From NCBI GenBank assembly GCA_005798285.1, contig SYKE01000281.1:1-35123 (forward strand): a stretch of DNA of 35,123 nt. Reading direction: 5' to 3'. The notes under the pieces were generated by a model that was given only the letters and a program-made list of their open reading frames with translations, was not told the DNA's origin and made no database searches. This DNA comes from Actinomycetota bacterium (GTDB lineage Bacteria > Armatimonadota > SYMT01). Shown here piece by piece: positions 25,152-33,130 of the stretch. The stretch's first letter is position 1. Each line of letters begins with the position of its first letter. Both the position numbers and the translations under genes were made by a program.

Positions 25152-26714
25152 ATGCGAGTCACCACTGCGGAACAGATGCGCCGGATTGATCGGGAGACTG
25201 CCGGCGCCTACCGACTCCCCACCTTGCTCCTGATGGAGAACGCTGGATCGGCCGTGGCAAATCGCGTTTTGCAACGACTTTCCGCCGTTCCCGGTCGGCC
25301 CATGTCGGGCACGGTAGAAGTGCTCTGTGGTCACGGCAACAATGGTGGAGACGGCTTTGTGGCCTGCCGCCATCTCAGCGCTCGAGGGGCGTCGGTGCGC
25401 TGTTTTCTGGCAGGGGAACGGTCCCGGGTGACAGGGGATTCACGGGTCAATCTGGACGCTCTGGAGGCGCTCGGAATCGAAGTGCATCCGTTTGATTCCG
25501 GATGGCGGCCACCCCCGCAAGGTATGGTGATCGACGCGCTGCTCGGTACCGGATTCAAAGGTGAGCCCCGTGATTCGGCCGCCGACGCCATTCGCGGCAT
25601 CCTCAGATCGGTAGTGCCGGTCGTCTCGGTCGACCTTCCCTCCGGGCTGGACGCCGACACCGGCCGTCCTTCCTCGCTCTGTGTTCGGGCGACCGAGACG
25701 GTGACGCTGGGGCTGCCGAAGCTCGGCATGGTGCAGGAGCCGGGACGTTCCCACCTCGGCGAACTCTGGGTGGCTCCGATCAGTATTCCCCGGGCGCTCC
25801 GGGAGGATGCTCGGCTCACAGAGTGGATCACCGCCGCCTCGGCCCGGCCCCTCTGGCCCGCTCCTTCGAGCACCGCTCACAAGGCCACGCACGGCCGGCT
25901 CTTCATCCTCGCTGGATCAACCGGACTCACCGGCGCCGCGGCGCTTGCGGCGACGGGAGCTCTCCGCTCGGGTGTCGGGCTCGTTACCGTCGGCTGCCCC
26001 GCGGACCTCAACCCGACTCTTGAGATCAAACTCACCGAGGCCATGACGCTGCCGCTGCCGGAAGCTCAAACTGGCACGCTCGGTCGGGCTGCCCTGGAAC
26101 CGATCCTGGAGGCGCTGGCGAAATCCACCGCCGCGGTGATCGGTCCGGGCCTGGGCCGATGCCCGGAGACCGCCTCGCTGCTGCGCGACCTCTTCTCCCG
26201 CCTCCGGATCCCACTCGTGGTGGACGCGGACGGCCTGAATCTCATGGCGCCCGCCCGCGCCGGAGACTTTCCCCCGGGCGCCGTGCTGACGCCCCATCCG
26301 GGCGAGATGGCGCGCCTGCTTGGAACAGACGTCGAGGCGGTGCAGTCGAACCGGTTGGATGCCGCCCGAGAAGCGGCCGCGATGTGGGACTGCGTTATCC
26401 TGTTGAAGGGTCCCGGCACGGTGGTTGCCGCGCCGGACGGGTCAACCTCTGTGAATTCCAGCGGCAGCCCTGCTCTGGCCACCGGTGGGTCCGGGGACGT
26501 CCTGTCGGGAATCATCGGCGCCTGCCTGGCGCGCGGTGACTCACCGTATCGTGCGGCCTGCATCGGAGCCTTTGTCCACGGAGCGGCCGGAGAGGTGGCG
26601 GGAGAGCGCCACGGGTCGCCGGGGGCCCTGGCCGGAGACGTGGTCGCATGCATTCCCGAGGCGCTCCGGCGTCTTCGGTGTGGAGAGCTCGCCGAACCCT
26701 ATGGAGTGGTGTAG
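25152..26714 (+). CDS. nnr: Bifunctional NAD(P)H-hydrate epimerase / ADP-dependent (S)-NAD(P)H-hydrate dehydratase
   Basis: 520 residues, the normal size of the fused enzyme. The N-terminal YjeF_N epimerase domain (about 1-215) has TTAEQMRRIDRETAGAY, LMENAGSAVA, VLCGHGNNGGDGFVACRHL and DALLGTGFKGEPRD. The C-terminal carbokinase-like dehydratase domain (about 235-515) has GRLFILAGSTGLTGAAALAA, VIGPGLGRCPE, VVDADGLNLMA, LTPHPGEMARLL and GGSGDVLSGIIGACLARG. It repairs hydrated NADH and NADPH: the epimerase interconverts R and S forms, and the dehydratase removes water from the S form using ADP. Catalytic motifs appear intact. It is divergent from dnaA and is followed 67 bp later by the FHA pair. 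Confidence 0.96.
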   Translation: MRVTTAEQMRRIDRETAGAYRLPTLLLMENAGSAVANRVLQRLSAVPGRPMSGTVEVLCGHGNNGGDGFVACRHLSARGASVRCFLAGERSRVTGDSRVNLDALEALGIEVHPFDSGWRPPPQGMVIDALLGTGFKGEPRDSAADAIRGILRSVVPVVSVDLPSGLDADTGRPSSLCVRATETVTLGLPKLGMVQEPGRSHLGELWVAPISIPRALREDARLTEWITAASARPLWPAPSSTAHKATHGRLFILAGSTGLTGAAALAATGALRSGVGLVTVGCPADLNPTLEIKLTEAMTLPLPEAQTGTLGRAALEPILEALAKSTAAVIGPGLGRCPETASLLRDLFSRLRIPLVVDADGLNLMAPARAGDFPPGAVLTPHPGEMARLLGTDVEAVQSNRLDAAREAAAMWDCVILLKGPGTVVAAPDGSTSVNSSGSPALATGGSGDVLSGIIGACLARGDSPYRAACIGAFVHGAAGEVAGERHGSPGALAGDVVACIPEALRRLRCGELAEPYGVV

Positions 26715-26781
26715 CGTCGATTTGAAGGTCGGATGGGTTCAGGACGGACGGGCAGCCGGGATGCGTCTGGGAGACACGTGG

Positions 26782-28245
26782 ATGAGATGGAACGAAATGG
26801 CCTGCGCGGCCGTGCTCCTGTTGGCACTGCCCGCAGCCGCCCAGAATTCGGCGACCACCGCGCCGCCTGCGGGTAAACCGGCGACGCCAGCGCCCGCTGC
26901 CACCGCAGGTGCTCCCGCAGCCTCTTCGGCTGCGCCCGCGGCGGGGGCGCCGTCCACCACCCCGTCGACCGCGGCTCCTGCAGCGGGGAAGAAGGTCACC
27001 ATTCGGGTGCCGACTGGAGGCCAGTATCAGGCCTACATTGAGGAGAGCCCGACCACGGCGCCCGTGACGGTCACCGAGACCGCGCCGCTGGATCTGCCGT
27101 CCGGTCTCGCCGAGGTCACCCTGGTCGTCATGGATCAGAAGTCCGGCTATGCCGCGAGACGGAAAGTGACCGCTGCCTCAGCCGGGGAGCAGAGTTTCGC
27201 ATCACCCGACTTCACCCTGATTCAGAAGGTTCAGGTGCGCGTCACCGGCAAGGCATCCAAACCGATTGCCTCGGGAATCGTGGTTCTCACCGACTTCGCC
27301 AAAGGCATCCAACGCAAGACCCTTACCGATGCCTCCCTGGGCGTGGCCGAGTTCGACTTCGTCGCCGGAGGCGCGGGGCAACTGGTTGTAACTCCCCAGG
27401 GCGGTTCGTCGACGAACAAGTCCGTGACGGTAGGACTCGCGCCAGGGTCTTCGGTGCAGGTCATCGAGGTCGCCCTTCCCGAAGTGACCGCCGTGCTGGA
27501 TGTTCCCGCGGCCGCCCCGGGTTCGGCGCCCGGGACGGCCCCATCGTCGACCCCGGCTGCCGCGCCGGTGCCGTCCGCCCCCACTCCCACAGCCCCCGCC
27601 CCGGCGCCGGCCCAGCGATCGGGAGACTTCGGCAGCACCCTCATCAGCTTCATCGTCCTGGGGGCACTGGTCTACTGCGGGTACAATTACTGCCGCAAAA
27701 ACAACATCAAGCTGGAGGACGTCCTCAAGAAGCTGGGCGTGCAACCCGAAGCGGTGGTTCAGGGAGGCGGAAGTTTGGCGGGCGCGAATCTCGCGACCGG
27801 ACCCGTCAGCCCCGGAGTTCCACCTCCGCCGCCCCCGATCGTGGCGGATCCCAACCAGTGCCCGTACTGTGGACAGATGAAGGATGCTTCCGGCGGATGC
27901 GCCTGCTCGGCGCTCCCGGGCCGGGGTCCGGCCCCCACCGCAGGTTCGGCGACCGGCTCCGGCCCTCGCCTGGTAGGGATGGCGGGCGTTTATCTGGGCC
28001 AGGTGTTTCCGATCAACGGCGCCGTGGTGATGGGACGAGATCCCGCCAATCCGGTGGCGCTGGATCGTGACGGCACCACCTCGCGACGTCACGCGCAGAT
28101 CACGGCCATGGGCGGGAGCTACCAACTGCAGGATCTCAACTCCGCCAACGGGACCTTCGTGAACGGCGCCCGGGTGACCGAAGTGTCACTGAGTCCGGGA
28201 GATGAAATCACCGTCGGCGGAACCCGCTTCCGCTTCGAGGCCTAG
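26782..28245 (+). CDS. Membrane FHA-domain protein with zinc-ribbon-like motif (first of pair)
   Basis: 487 residues from ATG 26782 (GGGAG 8 bases upstream); ATG 26761 is a possible alternative. Order: signal peptide (1-21, ending LPAAAQ); Ala/Pro/Thr-rich linker (22-70); a beta-rich exported region of about 170 residues with VTIRVPTGGQYQAYIEES and VQVRVTGKASKPIASG, like Ig or carboxypeptidase-regulatory folds; a second Pro/Ala linker; one membrane segment at about 285-304 (FIVLGALVYCGYNYC); a short linker; CPYCGQ...CAC at about 360-376; and a C-terminal FHA domain with GRDP, TSRRHAQI and NSANGTFVNG, so the phosphothreonine-binding Arg, Ser, His and Asn are all present. The FHA domain should face the cytoplasm. 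A role in phospho-dependent assembly is inferred; the partner is not known. Confidence 0.85.
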   Translation: MRWNEMACAAVLLLALPAAAQNSATTAPPAGKPATPAPAATAGAPAASSAAPAAGAPSTTPSTAAPAAGKKVTIRVPTGGQYQAYIEESPTTAPVTVTETAPLDLPSGLAEVTLVVMDQKSGYAARRKVTAASAGEQSFASPDFTLIQKVQVRVTGKASKPIASGIVVLTDFAKGIQRKTLTDASLGVAEFDFVAGGAGQLVVTPQGGSSTNKSVTVGLAPGSSVQVIEVALPEVTAVLDVPAAAPGSAPGTAPSSTPAAAPVPSAPTPTAPAPAPAQRSGDFGSTLISFIVLGALVYCGYNYCRKNNIKLEDVLKKLGVQPEAVVQGGGSLAGANLATGPVSPGVPPPPPPIVADPNQCPYCGQMKDASGGCACSALPGRGPAPTAGSATGSGPRLVGMAGVYLGQVFPINGAVVMGRDPANPVALDRDGTTSRRHAQITAMGGSYQLQDLNSANGTFVNGARVTEVSLSPGDEITVGGTRFRFEA

Positions 28246-28248
28246 TTC

Positions 28249-29826
28249 ATGTCGCCCCTCCGTGTTCTGCGTGGCTTCTCGTTCGGCGCTCTCGGCGGCT
28301 TTCTCGGCTGGCTCCTGGTGGAATTCGGTTTTCGGCTCTATGAGCAGGATGCCATCGGTCCCCGCTTGGTGGGACCGACGAGTTCCGGAACCCTGGGGGG
28401 CGTGCTTGGCCTCACCATCGGGGTCTTCTTGGGGGTTTCGGAGGGCATCGGAGAGGGCACCACGGTTCGGTTCAAGCGGGCCGTGGGATGGTTCACCCTG
28501 CTCGGAATGGTGGGAGGCTTCGTCGGCCTCTACTTCGGTCAGATTCTGTTCACAACGCTCGGCGGTCGGATAGAGGCGCCCGACACCGTGGCGGACTTCT
28601 TCCATCAGATTGTGACTCGAGCCCTGGCGTGGATGATGATCGGCCTGTTCCTGGGCGGCGTTTTCGGTGTGCCGAACATGTCGTCACAGCGAATCCGAAA
28701 CGGCGCGGTGGGAGGAGCCCTGGGCGGCTTTCTGGGAGGATTTGTCTTCCAGGCGCTCGGATCCAGTGGGCTGTTGCAAGGGATGCAGCTCCGACTGATC
28801 GGCTTCACCTTGATCGGAGCCGCCATCGGCTTCTTCATCAACCTGATGGCCGAGGCGCTGAAGCGAGTGTGGGTGCGGGTGCTCGTGGGGCGAAACGAGG
28901 GCCGGGAGCACATCATCGATACGCCGATCGCGGTCATCGGGCGTGATGAATTGGTGGAGGTGCCGGTGTTTCTGGATCCGTCGGTGCCGAAGCGAATGGC
29001 CACGCTCAGGTCCACGGGCGGCCGATATGCCATCCAGTCCGAAACCAACGCCATGCCGCTCTACGTCAACGGGCAGCCGGCGCAGCCCGGTCAGGTGCTG
29101 CGAGACGGCGATGCCATCCAGTTCGGAAAGGTGACGCTCGCCTACTATGAAAAGGCATCCGTCACCGGCGGCGTCCGACCCGTCGACGCCGTCTCGCTGA
29201 ACACCGACGGACCTTCGTCGTACCAGACGGCTCCGACCGGACCGGCCCCGACCCCGGGCGGGCTCCCGGGCTACTGCAGCTACTGCGGACAGCCCCAGGA
29301 CCCGCTCACCGGAGCGTGCCTCTGCACCGTGCCGGATGGAGGCGCGACGCCGGGCGGATACGGCGCCGCCGCGCCCCAGCCCGGAGGGTATGCACAGTCC
29401 CCCTATAGGGCGGAACCGGCTTGGGCCGCGCCGACTGCGGCGTACGACCCCGGCGCGGCGCAGAATCCCGCGTACGCCCCCACGATGATGTCCGCTCCTC
29501 CCCCAGCGCCCGCCGGTTTCGGAGCGCCCGGGGCTCCAGGCGCTCGACTCACGGTCATCGGCGGGCCGCACGCCGGACAGGTGTTCCCGATCTCGGGCGG
29601 AGAGAGCGGCATCGGTCGCGAGCCGACCCAGGCGATCGGGATCCCCGGCGACCCAAAAGCGTCGCGCCGGCACGCCCGCATCATCGGCGCGCCGAACGGC
29701 TATTTCCTGGAGGACCAGAACAGCTCCAACGGGACCTTCGTGAACGGGATGCGCATCCAGCAGCACTTCCTCGTCCCCGGCGATGTGGTGATCGTCGGCT
29801 CCAGCGAGTTCCGTTTCGAGGTGTGA
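28249..29826 (+). CDS. Polytopic membrane protein with degenerate FHA, zinc-ribbon-like motif and C-terminal FHA (second of pair)
   Basis: 525 residues, starting 3 bp after the stop of the preceding gene. Residues 1-205 contain about five or six glycine-zipper membrane segments (FSFGALGGFLGWLLVEF, LGGVLGLTIGVFLG, GGALGGFLGGFVFQ, LIGAAIGFFINL). A cytosolic part then holds a first FHA-like fold (IGRDELVEVPVFLD to LRDGDAIQFGKVTLAYY) that lacks the Ser and His of the phosphothreonine site; CSYCGQPQDPLTGACLC near 343; a Pro/Gly/Ala/Tyr linker; and a C-terminal FHA with GREP, ASRRHARI and NSSNGTFVNG intact. The CxYCGQ and FHA modules are clearly paralogous to those of its neighbour. Co-transcription and joint function are likely. 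Some secretion and phosphosignalling complexes use such FHA scaffolds, but none of their other parts are seen here. Confidence 0.87.
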   Translation: MSPLRVLRGFSFGALGGFLGWLLVEFGFRLYEQDAIGPRLVGPTSSGTLGGVLGLTIGVFLGVSEGIGEGTTVRFKRAVGWFTLLGMVGGFVGLYFGQILFTTLGGRIEAPDTVADFFHQIVTRALAWMMIGLFLGGVFGVPNMSSQRIRNGAVGGALGGFLGGFVFQALGSSGLLQGMQLRLIGFTLIGAAIGFFINLMAEALKRVWVRVLVGRNEGREHIIDTPIAVIGRDELVEVPVFLDPSVPKRMATLRSTGGRYAIQSETNAMPLYVNGQPAQPGQVLRDGDAIQFGKVTLAYYEKASVTGGVRPVDAVSLNTDGPSSYQTAPTGPAPTPGGLPGYCSYCGQPQDPLTGACLCTVPDGGATPGGYGAAAPQPGGYAQSPYRAEPAWAAPTAAYDPGAAQNPAYAPTMMSAPPPAPAGFGAPGAPGARLTVIGGPHAGQVFPISGGESGIGREPTQAIGIPGDPKASRRHARIIGAPNGYFLEDQNSSNGTFVNGMRIQQHFLVPGDVVIVGSSEFRFEV

Positions 29827-29829
29827 ACC

Positions 29830-29863
29830 GGACCGGGTGAAGCCCCCTAGGGGCGCCCGGTCC
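29830..29863. terminator. Two-level perfect hairpin between convergent genes
   Basis: GGACCGGG (29830-29837) pairs with CCCGGTCC (29856-29863), and inside it GCCCC (29842-29846) pairs with GGGGC (29850-29854) around CTA. This is a very stable structure lying exactly between the ends of the convergent FHA and enolase genes, so bidirectional termination is likely even without a T-run. Confidence 0.75.
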
Positions 29864-29874
29864 CATCCTCCGCG

Positions 29875-31020
29875 TCAAGCCGTCTCGATCCCCGGGAGCC
29901 GGCGCGGCTCCGGTTGGCGGTAGGCGAACTGGGCGAGCACGGCCTCATCCAGATCCACGCCGAGGCCCGGCTCATCTGGAATCCGGGCGTAGCCGCCTTC
30001 GACCACGATGGGGTTCTTAGAGATGGCGTGACTCACGTCTTCGAAGTTGACGAAGTACTCCGTGATCAGGAAGTTCGGCATACCGATCGCCGCATGCAGC
30101 GTGGCCGCCAGGCCGACGGAGCCGCTGTTGTAGTTGTGTGGGGCAACGGCGACCAGATACGGCTCCGCCATCGCCGCAATCTCCCGCAGCTCCAGAATGC
30201 CGCCCACGGCGCACACGTCCGGGTTCAGAATGTCGGCGGCCTGCTTCTCGAAGACCTGTCGGAACTCGATCTTGGTGTACAGTTCCTCGCCGGTAACCAC
30301 CGGCGTCATCACTGCCCGGCGCACCTCGGCAAGGGCATCGATGTTTCGGCTGGAGACCGGCTCCTCGTACCAGTAGGGCTGGTACTCTTCCATCATGTGC
30401 GCCACCCGGATGGCGCGGACGGGAGCGAGACGACGGTGCACCTCCACCAGGATCTCCACGTCGGGCCCAACCGCCTCCCGCACCAGGCGTACGTTCTCGA
30501 CGGCCTCGCGCTCCTGATCCCGTGAGATGTGCTCGCGCCACGGACCGGGAAACGGATCGAACTTGAGGGCGCTGAAGCCGCGCTCGTGCACCACCCGACG
30601 CGCGCACTCCGCCACTTCGGCGCCCGTTCCATGCGCCCAACCGTTCGCATACATGCGAAGTCGGTCACGGCAGGGCCCGCCCAACAGGTAGCAGACCGGC
30701 GCCTGCAGCGTCTTGCCGACGATGTCCCAGTGCGCCTGCTCCAGCCCGCTGATCGCGGAGTACAGATCCATCGAGCCGCGCTTGGAAGCGAAGTCCGTGT
30801 AGGCCTGGAACGTGAACTGCTTGATCTCAAACGGACTCCGGCCGATCAGGTAGCGCCCCAACTCCTGGATGTGGCACTCGATGCTGCGATCCCGGTCCGC
30901 CTGCGTGTAGCACTCTCCCCAACCATGGATTCCGGCGTCCGTCTCCAGCTTCACAAAGAGCCAGTTCTTCGCCCCGACTCCCGGATGAACCAGGTACGTT
31001 TTGACTTCAGTGATTTCCAT
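29875..31020 (-). CDS. Enolase-superfamily sugar-acid dehydratase, D-galactonate-dehydratase-like
   Basis: 381 residues from ATG 31020 (GGAAGG upstream), where the family N-terminus MEITEVKTYLV begins; the frame extends 36 bases further without support. The barrel has ALKFDPFPGPW, the KxD-P signature of the GalD-like mandelate-racemase subgroup, then VEILVEVHRRL where Glu and His stand in the Asp-x-His ligand/base position, YWYEEPVSSRN, VVTGEELYTK, NPDVCAVGGI and VAPHNYNSGSVG with the second catalytic His. Relatives dehydrate galactonate or related aldonic acids to 2-keto-3-deoxy acids. The Glu-x-His variant makes the exact substrate uncertain. It follows the 2-hydroxyacid dehydrogenase gene by 82 bp and probably shares its transcript. 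Confidence 0.9.
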   Translation of the reverse strand: MEITEVKTYLVHPGVGAKNWLFVKLETDAGIHGWGECYTQADRDRSIECHIQELGRYLIGRSPFEIKQFTFQAYTDFASKRGSMDLYSAISGLEQAHWDIVGKTLQAPVCYLLGGPCRDRLRMYANGWAHGTGAEVAECARRVVHERGFSALKFDPFPGPWREHISRDQEREAVENVRLVREAVGPDVEILVEVHRRLAPVRAIRVAHMMEEYQPYWYEEPVSSRNIDALAEVRRAVMTPVVTGEELYTKIEFRQVFEKQAADILNPDVCAVGGILELREIAAMAEPYLVAVAPHNYNSGSVGLAATLHAAIGMPNFLITEYFVNFEDVSHAISKNPIVVEGGYARIPDEPGLGVDLDEAVLAQFAYRQPEPRRLPGIETA

Positions 31021-31102
31021 GGCGCCCTTCCGGAGCGACGTGATCCCGCCGCCCATGCCGAACGATTCGCCCCATGCTCGCCGGCATCCTGCGGAGCGCC
31101 CT

Positions 31103-32059
31103 TCAGACCGGCCGCACCACGTTCACGGGAGAACCCGCCCGCCACGCGAGGATGTGGTCGACGGGCTGTGAAAGCATCCGGGCGCGCGCCTCGCGAGTCA
31201 TCCATCCGGCATGAGGAATCAGGAGCGTGTGGAGCGAGCCGCGAAGCGGATGTCGGTGGGGCAGCGGCTCCTCGGAGTAACAGTCCAGCGCCGCGCCCCC
31301 CAACCGCCCCTCGTTGAGCATTTCGACCAGGGCATACTCGTCGACGAGCGCCCCTCGGGCGGTGTTCACGAGGAGCGCGTGGGGCCGGAGCAGCGCGAGT
31401 TCTTTTGCTCCGAGAATCCCACGGCTCTGGTCGGTGAGCCGCAGGTGCAGCGAAACGACGTCCGACTGCGCCAGCAGAGCCTCGAGCTCCATCAGCTCGA
31501 CGCCCAGTTCGGCGGCGCGGGCCTCGTCGTTGGACCAGCTCCAGGCAATGACTCGCATCCCGAAGGCTCGACCCATCCCGGCCACTCGCCGGCCAATCCG
31601 GCCGAGGCCGACCAGCCCGAGCGTCTTGCCCCGCAGCTCCATGCCGTAGTGGTGCCACCACTCCCCGGAGCGCATAGCCTCCTCCATCGTGCGAAGATCT
31701 CGAGCGAGTCCGAGCAGGAGAGCCCACGTGTGCTCCGCGACGGAGTCGCTGTTGGCATCCGGGGTGTTGCAGACCACCACACCCCGGCGCTCGGCAGCGG
31801 CCAGATCGACGTTGTCGGTCCCCGTACCCGAGATCGAGATGATTCGCAGCTCCGGACATTCAGCGAGCACTTCATCGGTGAACCGCGTGAATGAACGCAT
31901 GTTCACGACCGCCTCGGCGCCCTGAAGTCGGCCCACCAACTCGGCATCGTCCGCGGCGCGAGTGGTGTAGCACACCGCCTCGCCCAACTCGCGAAGCCGC
32001 TCCATCTCACCTGAGTCCCGAAAGAGCGCCGGGAAATCGTCGGGAATGACGGTCTTCAT
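31103..32059 (-). CDS. D-2-hydroxyacid dehydrogenase
   Basis: 318 residues from ATG 32059; upstream in-frame codons give a Pro/Gly-rich extension with no family similarity. The substrate domain (1-95, 290-318) carries SISGTGTDNVDLAAAERRG. The NAD-binding domain has LGLVGLGRIGRRVAGMGRAF as the Rossmann glycine motif. The catalytic triad is visible: Arg in NTARGALVDE, Glu in DCYSEEPLPHRHPL and His in LIPHAGWMTREAR. These enzymes interconvert 2-hydroxy and 2-keto acids with NAD(P)H, as in phosphoglycerate, glyoxylate or formate dehydrogenase relatives. Placement directly before a GalD-like dehydratase suggests a sugar-acid pathway. Confidence 0.92.
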   Translation of the reverse strand: MKTVIPDDFPALFRDSGEMERLRELGEAVCYTTRAADDAELVGRLQGAEAVVNMRSFTRFTDEVLAECPELRIISISGTGTDNVDLAAAERRGVVVCNTPDANSDSVAEHTWALLLGLARDLRTMEEAMRSGEWWHHYGMELRGKTLGLVGLGRIGRRVAGMGRAFGMRVIAWSWSNDEARAAELGVELMELEALLAQSDVVSLHLRLTDQSRGILGAKELALLRPHALLVNTARGALVDEYALVEMLNEGRLGGAALDCYSEEPLPHRHPLRGSLHTLLIPHAGWMTREARARMLSQPVDHILAWRAGSPVNVVRPV

Positions 32060-32123
32060 CGAACAGGTCCCCCCAGATCCGAAACCGGTGCGAGCCCTTC
32101 CGGGCCCAGGGGGACCGGCGGTC

Positions 32124-32930
32124 TCACGCGGCTCGAGTGTGTTCGCGCTGGCATTCCGGGCAGAGCGCCCGACCAAACGCGCGCCGGCTAAGTTCGTACT
32201 GCCCCTTGGTCACGCCCTTCCCACACTCGGCGCGACTGCAGCTAAGATTCCTCGAAGGTTCCTCGGCCCCCGTCCGACCCTTCGAGCCGACCGCCCACGT
32301 CCCCGCCGCGCCACCGCGAGACTTCCGAGGAGCGCCGTTCGCGCCATGCTCCTCGGGCGAGTCGGCGACGCCCATTGCGGGAGCCGGCTCAGTCTCCATT
32401 CGGGGGCTGGACGCAGTATGCTGGGGCGAGCCGATCAACGCCGAAAGCGGAATGGGGCGCGAAGCCTCAGCGCCGCAGCACTGCAGGGCCCGGTCCAGAT
32501 CCTCCGCGGGAATGCACGGGCGATCGGTCCACTGACGCTTCTGCGAGTCGTAGGACGCCCAGAAGCGGGGGATGTAGTAGAGGTAGCGGCCGATGCCGAA
32601 GTGGACGGCGCACCGCTTGAGAGCGTCGCTCACGGCGGACTTCAGGGTTTCGTCCTCGGTCGAGGCTTCTCCCGCGTCGCACTTGGTCACTCCAAGCACG
32701 GTGAGTCTCCCCTTCACGCGCCGACCGTCGTCGGAGAGCACGTCGAAGTCGAAGCTCCAGCCGGCCGGACCGACCACGCTGTCGAGGCGGCGCATCACGT
32801 CGCGCGCTTCGATGTACGGCAGCGCCAGAGCGCGATTGCCGGAAACGGCCCGTGGAAGGAACTCCACCTCCCCATCCGGAAAAGCGCCCGAAAGCGCCTG
32901 TGCGATCTCCCGCGTGAACTCCACGACCAT
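32124..32930 (-). CDS. Rad52/Rad22-family single-strand-annealing protein with C-terminal zinc ribbon
   Basis: 268 residues from ATG 32930, chosen for AGGGGAG upstream and because the next in-frame start lacks a site. The N-terminal Rad52 fold is clear: LALPYIEARDVMRRLD, GPAGWSFDFDVL, RVKGRLTVLG and SDALKRCAVHFGIGRYLYYI. A low-complexity linker of about 80 residues (155-230) leads to a zinc-ribbon-like C-x4-C-x20-C-x2-C (C231, C236, C257, C260; GRALCPECQ). Rad52 annealases pair complementary single strands during break repair and are often phage-borne. Here the neighbours are metabolic genes and no phage genes are seen. Its promoter contains a perfect palindrome (32997-33014), so damage- or repressor-controlled expression is likely. 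Confidence 0.9.
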   Translation of the reverse strand: MVVEFTREIAQALSGAFPDGEVEFLPRAVSGNRALALPYIEARDVMRRLDSVVGPAGWSFDFDVLSDDGRRVKGRLTVLGVTKCDAGEASTEDETLKSAVSDALKRCAVHFGIGRYLYYIPRFWASYDSQKRQWTDRPCIPAEDLDRALQCCGAEASRPIPLSALIGSPQHTASSPRMETEPAPAMGVADSPEEHGANGAPRKSRGGAAGTWAVGSKGRTGAEEPSRNLSCSRAECGKGVTKGQYELSRRAFGRALCPECQREHTRAA

Positions 32931-32991
32931 CTCTCTACTCCCCTTGTGTCCCGGATCGGCTTTTCGTAACCCAGTTCGGTGTGTCACGGAG

Positions 32992-33022
32992 AGTATAGCA
33001 AACTGATGTTTGCTTGTGTCAT
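32992..33022 (-). promoter_or_regulatory. Predicted promoter of the Rad52-family gene
   Basis: On the minus strand, ATGACA (33022-33017) fits -35 at 5 of 6 positions and TATACT (32997-32992) fits -10 at 5 of 6, with a 19-base spacer. The start codon is 62 bases after the -10 box. It is the clearest sigma-70-type promoter in the window. Confidence 0.6.
32997..33014. promoter_or_regulatory. Perfect palindromic operator candidate in the Rad52 promoter spacer
   Basis: AGCAAACTGATGTTTGCT has 7-bp perfect arms and a 4-base centre. It occupies essentially the whole spacer between the predicted -35 and -10, the place where a dimeric repressor such as LexA would block RNA polymerase. The arms do not match the well-known GAAC-N4-GTTC or CTGT-N8-ACAG SOS boxes, so the repressor is unknown. 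Confidence 0.65.
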
Positions 33023-33130
33023 GGAGAGGCAAGATTCTTTTTTATCCGGCGTCGGGCGCCGGGCCGCGAGGGATGGCGCCGGGCCGGCCCCGATGCGTAT
33101 CCCGCGCGGCAGATCAGCGCCAATGGCGGG

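Larger units (their letters stand above)
32980..33028. repeat. Direct repeats flanking the Rad52 promoter palindrome
   Basis: TGTGTCACGGAGAG (32980-32993) and TGTGTCATGGAGAG (33015-33028) match at 13 of 14 positions and start 35 bp apart. They bracket the palindrome at 32997-33014. The right copy covers the -35 box of the promoter read on the minus strand; the left copy overlaps the -10 and the expected transcript start. Confidence 0.65.

Noticed and set aside
32997-33014. Assignment of the palindrome as a LexA box
   Set aside because: Position fits, but the arms match neither the Gram-positive nor the gamma- or alpha-proteobacterial consensus, so only a generic operator is called.
33050-33095. 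Possible terminator after the GSDH-like gene
   Set aside because: The G+C-rich stretch contains a direct repeat (GGCGCCGGGCC twice) and a short GGGCCGGCCC palindrome, but no convincing stem with a T-run.
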